Shown piece by piece: positions 22,507-27,737 of a DNA stretch of 27,737 bases. A program made the position numbers and the translations under genes. Source of the stretch: CAZYBG01 sp964645155 (GTDB lineage: Bacteria > Pseudomonadota > Alphaproteobacteria > Rhodobacterales > Rhodobacteraceae); contig CAZYBG010000038.1 in assembly GCA_964645155.1 (NCBI GenBank), positions 1 to 27,737 on the forward strand. The letters are read 5' to 3'. The notes under the pieces were generated by a model. That model was not told where the DNA came from, ran no database searches, and saw only the letters and a list, made by a program, of their open reading frames with translations. Position 1 is the first letter of the stretch. Every line of letters starts with the position of its first letter.

Positions 22507-23153
22507 GCGACGATCTCGTCCTCACGCTCGCCGCCACGGCGGCGATGGTGGCGGGGGTCGCGCTCGGTCCCCTGCGCCTTGCGGTTCGCGCGGTCCTGCG
22601 CCGTGCCGGCGGGCGCCGGACCCTCGGCCGGCAGGCCGGCGTCACGCGCGGACTCGCGGCGGGGCTCGTCGCCGCGCCCGTCCTTGCCGGGGCGGCGCAG
22701 GGCGGCAGCGCCGCGATACATGTCGCCGCGATCGGCCTTGCCGTGCTTCTTGCCGCGATGGATTTGGCGTGGCGCTGGCTGCCCCACGAATGGACTTGGC
22801 CGCTGCTGGGCCTCGGGCTCGTCGCGGCCGCAGCCGGCGCGGCGCCCTCCGCAACCGCGCTCGGCGGCGTGGCCGGTGCGGCGCTTGGCGGCGGTCTGCT
22901 CGCTTTCGTGCAGCTGGGCTTCCGCCATGTCCGCGGCATCGAGGCACTGGGCACCGGCGACGTGTGGCTTGCCGCAGCCATAGGGGCTTTCACGGGGCCG
23001 GGCCCAATCCCTTGGGTGATCGCCCTCGCGGCTGTCACGGCGCTCGGTGCCGAAATGCTGGGCGCCCGGCTGTTTCCGGCGCCGCGACGGAGCCGGCTGG
23101 GCGTGGCCTATGGAACACATCTCGCGGTGATGTTCCCGATTTTCCTTCTATGA
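22503..23153 (+). CDS. Prepilin peptidase, short A24-type (GspO-like)
   Basis: Polytopic aspartic peptidase that removes prepilin leaders. The catalytic Asp residues are visible: D87 in AAMDLAWRWLPHEW and D153 in the GxGD motif GTGDVWLAAAIGAFTG (numbering from the chosen start). About six hydrophobic segments are present. The cytoplasmic N-methyltransferase domain with its Cys pairs is absent, so this is a short form. The start is not an ATG: a CTG at 22503 overlaps the gspK stop as CTGA, like the other overlaps in the operon, and GGTGAGG lies 8 nt before it. The first in-frame ATG (22545) would cut the first membrane helix in half. It is very likely the dedicated peptidase for GspG–K. Confidence 0.85.
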   Translation: MSDDLVLTLAATAAMVAGVALGPLRLAVRAVLRRAGGRRTLGRQAGVTRGLAAGLVAAPVLAGAAQGGSAAIHVAAIGLAVLLAAMDLAWRWLPHEWTWPLLGLGLVAAAAGAAPSATALGGVAGAALGGGLLAFVQLGFRHVRGIEALGTGDVWLAAAIGAFTGPGPIPWVIALAAVTALGAEMLGARLFPAPRRSRLGVAYGTHLAVMFPIFLL

Positions 23154-23245
23154 GAGGCATTTGCGCGCCGTCCTTGTGGTAGTCGTACGGCAGTGACGAG
23201 CACGGCGCACCGGGAATACCCGGGCGTAGGAAATCGAGGCAGGCC

Positions 23246-25606
23246 ATGCGAACGCTTCTGATCTGCGCGACATCCGTCGCGCTGCTTTCCGCTTGTGACG
23301 ACGCCGGCACCCGCGGCGATGGTGCCGAACGCCTGGAGCCGTGGCGCGCCCGGTCCATCCTCGGCGGCGGCGACGGGCGGGGCGCACGGCGCAGCGAAGG
23401 CCGCGTCACGGGCGGCCAGATGGTCGAAGCCGGGCAGGGCACGATCTACCCCGGCCGGCAACCGCTCTTCCGCGACAGCGATTTCGTCAATACCAACGGC
23501 GAACGCACCGTCTCGCTGAACCTCGTCGACGTGACCATCGCCGAAGCCGCTGCCGCGATCCTCGGCGAGCTTCTCGGCGAGAACTATGTCCTCGATCCGG
23601 CGGTGCAGGGCACCGTCAACATCCGTTCGACCCAGCCGATCAGCCGGACCACCGCCATCGAGGTGTTCGAGCTCGCCCTCAAGCAGAACGGCGCGGCGCT
23701 GATCCGCCGCGGCGACACCTTCGCGATCGTGCCGCTCTCGGGCGACCTCAGCATCGGCGCCAGCGTCGGTCGCGAGGTTCCGGTCGGCTACTCGCTGCGT
23801 GTCGTGCCGCTGGCAAACATCGGCGCACAGGAGATGGCGACGATCCTCCAGGCCTTCGCCGGCGACGGCATCGTCGGCATCGACGCGCAGCGCAACATCA
23901 TCGTGCTCGCAGGCACCTCGGCCGACCAGCGCGCCTGGCAGGAGACCATCGACAGCTTCGACGTCGACTGGCTGGCGAACCGCTCGGTCGGCATCTTCCC
24001 GATCCGTGGCCGCTCGGCGCAATCAATCGTCGACGGGCTCAACCTTGTCGTCGAGACCGACGAGGGATTCGAGCCGATCGTCGTCTTCGAGGTCATTCCC
24101 GAGAACAACTCGATCCTCGCCGTCGCCAAGACGCCGAGCGCGCTCGAGAATGTCGCGGTCTGGATCCGGCGCCTGACGCAGGAGGGACAGAACGACGCCC
24201 AGGTCTATTCCTACGACATGAAGTACGCGCGGGCCGCCGATATCGCCCCCACGCTGTCGAGCATCCTCGGCGTCGAGGTCCAGACCTCCGCCGCCGTCGA
24301 GAGCGCCGGCGTCGATCCCGAAGTCGAGGCCGAACTGATGGAAGCGACCTTCGAGGGCGGGGCGATGGGCGACGTCAACGCCACGCGGATCGCTGCAAGC
24401 GAGGCGACGAACACCCTCCTGATCCACGCCACCCATGCGGAATACCAGCGCATCCTCGGCATGCTGCACCGGCTCGACGTTCCGCCGCGGCAGGTGCTGG
24501 TCGAGGCCACGATCGTCGAGGTGACGCTGAACGACGATCTCCGGTACGGCGTGCAGTACTTCCTCGAAGACAGCGGCAACAGCATCGGTCTCACCCGATC
24601 GACCACCGGCACCGGCATCAGCGCCGAGGTTCCCGGCTTCACCGCCGTCTTCGGCGGCGCCAATCCCGACGTCATCATCGACGCGCTCGAGGACGTCACG
24701 CGCGTCAACGTCGTTTCCTCGCCGAACCTGATGATCCTCAACAACGAGTCCGCGCGGCTGGTGGTGGGCGACCAGGTTCCGATCTCGGTCCGCACCGCCC
24801 AGGACGCCGATGAAGACTCCAGCGTCTTCATTTCCACCGTCGAGTTCCGCGATACCGGCGTGATCTTCGAGGTGACGCCGCGGATCAACTCGTCGGGTTC
24901 GGTCGTGCTCAACATCAACCAGGAGGTCAGCACGATCGGGGCGACCGATGCCTCGACCGGCAATCCGATCATCTCGCAGCGCACGGTGTCGAGTTCGGTC
25001 GCCGTCGACAGCGGCGAGACGATCGCCCTCGGCGGTCTGTTCGAGACGCGGACAACCCGCGGCCGCGCCGGCATTCCCGGCGCCTCGCGGCCGCCGATCA
25101 TCGGCGCGCTGTTCGGGCGTCAGGCACGCTCGCGCGGCCAGACCGAACTGCTCGTCCTCATCACGCCGCGCATCGTCAACGACGCGATGGACGCCCGTCG
25201 GGTGACGCGCAGCCTGCGCGAGCGGGTGCAGAACATCCGCCTCGACGACGCCGCGCTGAGCAGCGCCGCCAACGTGCCGGCGCTGCAGACCGAGAATTCC
25301 GCACTCGTCAGCGCCCGCGCCGCCACGCCCCCGGCAGCGCCCGGTCCGGCGGTGACGACGGCCTCCCTGCCGGCCGGCGATGGAACGCACTTCGTCTATC
25401 TCGGCGCCTTCAGCAGCCCGCAGGCCGCGCAGGCCCACTGGGCACAGCTGTCGGCGGCCTATGCCGGCGTGCTCGGCGGCTTCGCGCCGCGCTTCCCGCA
25501 GAACGGCAATCTGACGAGCCTTGCAGTCGGTCCGATGAGCGCGGCCGCGGCAAGCCAGGTCTGCGCCGCCGTCCGGTCCGAGTGCTACGCCGCCAAGGCG
25601 GAGTGA
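23246..25606 (+). CDS. gspD: T2SS secretin GspD, lipoprotein with C-terminal SPOR domain
   Basis: Outer-membrane secretin, 786 residues. The signal ends in a lipobox LLSAC (Cys17), followed by Asp-Asp. The N0 domain begins near residue 73 (PLFRDSDFVN … VDVTIAEAAAAILGELLG). N1–N3 modules run to about 410. The secretin domain (about 430–650) has RQVLVEATIVEVTLNDDLRY, VNVVSSPNLMILNNESARLV, GVIFEVTPRI and TELLVLITPRIV. An Ala/Pro linker then leads to a SPOR-like domain at about 711–786 (THFVYLGAFSSPQAAQAHWA … LAVGPMSAAAASQVC). Typical GspD proteins end with a pilotin-binding S domain instead. The ATG is 92 bp after the peptidase stop, so it may have its own promoter. No gspS or gspAB gene is in the window. 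Confidence 0.95.
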   Translation: MRTLLICATSVALLSACDDAGTRGDGAERLEPWRARSILGGGDGRGARRSEGRVTGGQMVEAGQGTIYPGRQPLFRDSDFVNTNGERTVSLNLVDVTIAEAAAAILGELLGENYVLDPAVQGTVNIRSTQPISRTTAIEVFELALKQNGAALIRRGDTFAIVPLSGDLSIGASVGREVPVGYSLRVVPLANIGAQEMATILQAFAGDGIVGIDAQRNIIVLAGTSADQRAWQETIDSFDVDWLANRSVGIFPIRGRSAQSIVDGLNLVVETDEGFEPIVVFEVIPENNSILAVAKTPSALENVAVWIRRLTQEGQNDAQVYSYDMKYARAADIAPTLSSILGVEVQTSAAVESAGVDPEVEAELMEATFEGGAMGDVNATRIAASEATNTLLIHATHAEYQRILGMLHRLDVPPRQVLVEATIVEVTLNDDLRYGVQYFLEDSGNSIGLTRSTTGTGISAEVPGFTAVFGGANPDVIIDALEDVTRVNVVSSPNLMILNNESARLVVGDQVPISVRTAQDADEDSSVFISTVEFRDTGVIFEVTPRINSSGSVVLNINQEVSTIGATDASTGNPIISQRTVSSSVAVDSGETIALGGLFETRTTRGRAGIPGASRPPIIGALFGRQARSRGQTELLVLITPRIVNDAMDARRVTRSLRERVQNIRLDDAALSSAANVPALQTENSALVSARAATPPAAPGPAVTTASLPAGDGTHFVYLGAFSSPQAAQAHWAQLSAAYAGVLGGFAPRFPQNGNLTSLAVGPMSAAAASQVCAAVRSECYAAKAE

Positions 25607-25687
25607 CCGGCCGGGACGGGGGGTTCTGCATCCGAAGGGCGTAACGGACGTCTGAGGCATGATTTCCTCCTTCCGCCGCCATCTTCG

Positions 25688-25761
25688 GTTCACGCGAACG
25701 ATCTCGGCGGTGCCGAGGGCGTTGAAGCGGTTCATGAGGGGGACGCGGATCGGGATTTCGG
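25688..25761 (-). pseudogene. IS5-like transposase C-terminal remnant
   Basis: Minus-strand translation gives EIPIRVPLMNRFNALGTAEI followed by VRVN. It has the same pattern as the tail of the neighbouring IS5 transposase (FQVRVAVLNGFTALGIPDTE). It is not accompanied by the DDE core. The rest of 25607–25879 shows no gene, although an AGGAGG followed by ATG on the minus strand (near 25661) could be the start of a gene cut off by the junction with gspD. Confidence 0.4.
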
Positions 25762-25879
25762 CGGGCCGGCGGTCGGGGTCTCCCGGCTCGCGATGCGCTT
25801 GGGTACGTCAAGTATGATATCGCCTTGTTGATCGGTTCGACGGTCTGGCGGAGTTTCCCGTCTATCGAGCCTATGTCAC

Positions 25880-25897
25880 GGCTCTGTTGCACAAATC
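25880..25897. repeat. Left inverted repeat of the IS5 element
   Basis: GGCTCTGTTGCACAAATC, matching the right repeat at 17 of 18 positions. Confidence 0.92.
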
Positions 25898-26675
25898 GGG
25901 TGACAGGCGGACCTTCCCTTTCCCCGGACAGACTTGCCCGACGGCTTCCGTGTCGGGTATTCCAAGCGCGGTGAAGCCGTTCAGCACGGCAACACGGACC
26001 TGGAACTCGGCAACCTGACGGTCGAAGTCCCGCGCCATGAGGCGCTGACCCAGCAGTTTCACGCAATGCATCTTGGTCTCGACGCGGCTTCGTCGGTGAT
26101 ACCCGCTCCATCGTCGCCAGATGGTCCGTCCGAAGCGCCGTGATGCACGGAGGGCTTCGTTGCGCGCGACCGCACCGGCGGTGTCGGGCTTCCACGGTTT
26201 GGCGTTCTTGCGGGGCGGTATGATCGCGGCGGCACCGTGGGCGGCGATGGCGTCATGGCACTTGCGGGTGTCGAAGGCGCCGTCAGCGGTGACGCTGGCG
26301 ATCTCCTGATCGGGCGGGATCTGGTCCAGCAGCTCGGGCAGCATGGGCGCGTCGCCGACATCGCTGGTGGTGAACTCGGCAGCCCGGATCTCCAAGGACT
26401 TCTCGTCGATCCCGATGTGGATCTTGCGCCAGACGCGCCGTCTGGAACCGCCATGCTTGCGCGCGTTCCACTCGCCTTCGCCCTCGACCTTGATGCCTGT
26501 GCTGTCGATCAACAAGTGCAGCGGGCCTGCTGATCCGCGAAAGGGGATGTTGACCTTCAGCGTCTTCTGGCGGCGGCTCAGCGTGCCAAAGCCCGGCACC
26601 GCCCAGTCCAGGTCGATCAGCCCGCAGCAGGCTCTCGACGAAGCCGGCCGTCTGGCGCAGCGCCATGCCGAACAG

Positions 26676-26740
26676 CCCGGGGCTCCGCCCGTTCAGGGCT
26701 GAAAACAGTCCACCGGACTGTTTTCCGGGCGCCCTTCACC
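26676..26740. repeat. Palindromic element inserted in the transposase gene
   Basis: 65 bp with no counterpart in the expected transposase sequence, where the codons for Met-Lys should be followed by one codon and then Leu-Phe-Gly. The centre is a perfect inverted repeat, GAAAACAGTCC (26701–26711) and GGACTGTTTTC (26715–26725), with loop ACC. The flanks are GC-rich (GGGCGCCC). CCCTTCA is repeated in tandem at the right boundary (26732–26738, 26739–26745). I recall similar ENSPVDCFQ-encoding palindromes scattered in Rhodobacteraceae genomes. Confidence 0.7.
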
Positions 26741-26974
26741 CTTCATCGTCAGGCAGGTCTGGATGGCTGCGTCACTATAGCCGGGCTCTCGGCCTCGCTT
26801 GCCGGTGGGCGCGGCCTCCCAGGTCATGGCGGGATCGAACCAGATCGTCAGCGAACCTCGGCTCTTGAGCGCTTCATTGTAGTCAGGCCAGTTCCGGGTC
26901 CTGCAGGCGGGGGGTGTCGGTCTGCTCATGCCATCCAGCTACCACGCCGGATTCACGAGATGAATCCCTCAGAC

Positions 26975-26992
26975 GACTTGTGCAACAGAGCC
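26975..26992. repeat. Right inverted repeat of the IS5 element
   Basis: GACTTGTGCAACAGAGCC on the plus strand, the complement of the left repeat except for one base. It ends two bases before the aroC stop triplet. Confidence 0.92.
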
Positions 26993-26993
26993 A

Positions 26994-27737
26994 TCACCCG
27001 CTGCCGATCCTGCCGCGCACGCCGCCCGTCTGGCCGCGGTCGAGCAGTAGATGGTCGAGGATCACGCAGGCCATCATCGCCTCGCCCACCGGCACCGCCC
27101 GGATGCCGACGCAGGGGTCGTGGCGGCCCCTGGTCACGATCTCGGCCGGCTCGCCCGCCACCGTGATGGTCCGCCGCGGCGTCAGGATCGAGCTCGTCGG
27201 CTTGACCGCGAAGCGCACCACCAGGTCCTGCCCGGTCGAGATGCCGCCGAGGATGCCGCCGGCATGGTTCGACGCATAGGCCGGCCCGTCCGGCCCCATC
27301 GCGATCTCGTCGGCGTTCTCCACCCCGGTCAGCGTCGCCGCCGCCATCCCGGCGCCGATCTCGACGCCCTTGACCGCGTTGATCGACATCATCGCCGCCG
27401 CGAGGTCGGCGTCGAGCTTGCCGTAGACCGGCGCGCCCAAGCCCGGCGGCACGCCGGTCGCCACCACCTCGATCACCGCGCCGACCGAGCTGCCGCGCTT
27501 CCTCAGGTCGTCGAGGTAGCCCGCCCAGTCTTCGGCCGCGACCGGGTCGGGGCACCAGAACGGGTTGCGGCCGATCTGGTCGGCGTCGAACCGCGCCCGG
27601 TCGATCGGCCGCGGCCCCATCTGCACCATGCAGCCCCGCACCGCCAGCCCCGGCACCAGCCGCGCCAGCACCGCCCGCGCCACGCCGCCGGCGGCGACCC
27701 GCGCCGCCGTCTCGCGCGCCGAGGACCGGCCGCCGCC
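26994..27737 (-). CDS. aroC: Chorismate synthase, C-terminal ~247 residues (starts beyond the right edge)
   Basis: Last step of the shikimate pathway: EPSP to chorismate, using reduced FMN. The visible part begins with the signature GGGRSSARETAARVAAGG. It includes IDRARFDADQIGRNPFWCPD, GLGAPVYGKLDADLAAAMMS, INAVKGVEIGAGM, SNHAGGILGGISTGQDLVVR and RHDPCVGIRAVPVGEAMMAC, all conserved in the family. The protein ends RGQTGGVRGRIGSG and stops at TGA 26996–26994. The stop is immediately next to the IS5 right end. The IS may therefore have landed on the stop codon and preserved it; the last two or three residues may or may not be native. The gene appears intact in the visible part. Confidence 0.97.
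   Translation of the reverse strand, partial: GGGRSSARETAARVAAGGVARAVLARLVPGLAVRGCMVQMGPRPIDRARFDADQIGRNPFWCPDPVAAEDWAGYLDDLRKRGSSVGAVIEVVATGVPPGLGAPVYGKLDADLAAAMMSINAVKGVEIGAGMAAATLTGVENADEIAMGPDGPAYASNHAGGILGGISTGQDLVVRFAVKPTSSILTPRRTITVAGEPAEIVTRGRHDPCVGIRAVPVGEAMMACVILDHLLLDRGQTGGVRGRIGSG

Larger units (their letters stand above)
25871..26929 (-). pseudogene. IS5-family transposase, disrupted
   Basis: DDE transposase in three pieces. The N terminus starts at 26929 (MSRPTPPACRTRNWPDYNEA) and continues to CLTMK. There a ~62–65 bp palindrome-bearing insert brings a stop codon. The second piece (LFGMALRQTAGFVESLL) continues in another frame. A single extra C on the plus strand near 26621–26623 shifts the frame again, to the long third piece. 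That piece holds the catalytic core: Asp in LLIDSTGIKVEGEGEW, Asp in TADGAFDTRKCHDAIAAHG, and Glu in YHRRSRVETKM. The first and third pieces are in the same frame, so the two indels sum to a multiple of three. The reading frame runs through the left inverted repeat and stops just outside it (25871). Confidence 0.9.
25880..26992 (-). mobile_element. IS5-family insertion sequence, inactivated
   Basis: The element is bounded by 18-bp inverted repeats GGCTCTGTTGCACAAATC (25880–25897) and the complement of GGCTCTGTTGCACAAGTC (26975–26992), 17 of 18 identical. It carries one broken transposase gene. TCAC occurs at 25876–25879 and again at 26994–26997; this may be the target duplication, with one extra base (26993) on the right. 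The right end lies directly at the aroC stop codon. Confidence 0.9.

Noticed and set aside
23210..23223. Hairpin CCGGG-AATA-CCCGG upstream of gspD as a terminator
   Set aside because: The stem is only 5 bp and no T-run follows; it could equally be an operator or chance.
24023..25735. A 570-codon minus-strand open frame opposite gspD
   Set aside because: Shadow of gspD codon bias; only its first ~25 residues (25661–25735) resemble an IS5 tail, and that part is reported separately.
1..27737. CRISPR arrays, tRNA or rRNA genes, phage structural genes
   Set aside because: No spaced direct-repeat array, cloverleaf or conserved rRNA segment was seen; the only tandem repeats are protein-coding.

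Overview
The window is high-GC DNA with short intergenic gaps and many start/stop overlaps. Gene content points to an alphaproteobacterium, most likely of the Rhodobacteraceae/Paracoccaceae: an ETF–3-hydroxybutyryl-CoA dehydrogenase cluster next to a PduO-type cobalamin adenosyltransferase and a small HIG1-like twin-membrane protein, a DUF6473 protein, and parC. This assignment rests on recognised gene families and synteny, not on a database search.

Layout. (1) 1–4951 is a housekeeping block on the minus strand: HIG1-like protein, cobalamin adenosyltransferase, etfB, etfA and the start of 3-hydroxybutyryl-CoA dehydrogenase. It is interrupted by plus-strand genes: a DUF6473 protein (763–1593) and two small unknown genes (3603–4116). 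(2) 5018–9534 holds an SDR oxidoreductase, a beta-lactamase-fold serine hydrolase (both minus) and parC (plus). (3) 9535–10277 is a graveyard with an RHS-core remnant and the N-terminal piece of an IS481-type transposase. (4) 10278–25606 is a type II secretion system (T2SS) in two divergent operons around a 267-bp, relatively AT-rich control region (16464–16730). The minus operon is DUF1800–DUF1501–gspL–gspM–short gspC/N. The plus operon is gspE-F-G-H-I-J-K–prepilin peptidase, followed by gspD after a 92-bp gap. (5) 25607–26993 carries an IS5-like transposase tail and a dead IS5-family element with both inverted repeats. (6) 26994–27737 is the C-terminal part of chorismate synthase (aroC), whose stop codon sits right at the end of the IS.

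How it works together. EtfAB passes electrons from acyl-CoA dehydrogenases to the quinone pool, and the hydroxybutyryl-CoA dehydrogenase acts in the same fatty-acid/butyrate chemistry. The T2SS locus encodes a recognisable core: secretin, ATPase, platform, L/M assembly proteins, a C/N-like connector, five pseudopilins and its own prepilin peptidase. Its most interesting feature is that two large exported proteins, a DUF1800 protein with an adhesin-like N-terminal half and a Tat-signal DUF1501 protein, are the first genes of the same apparent transcription unit as gspL-M-C/N. I read this as a dedicated secretion system packaged with its own cargo, or with surface partners. The secretin is also unusual: it has a lipobox and a C-terminal SPOR (peptidoglycan-binding) domain, which suggests an outer-membrane targeting route without a separate pilotin. 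Mobile-element remnants on both sides (RHS/IS481 on the left, IS5 on the right) suggest the locus sits in a region that tolerates insertions.

I saw no tRNA, rRNA or CRISPR array.
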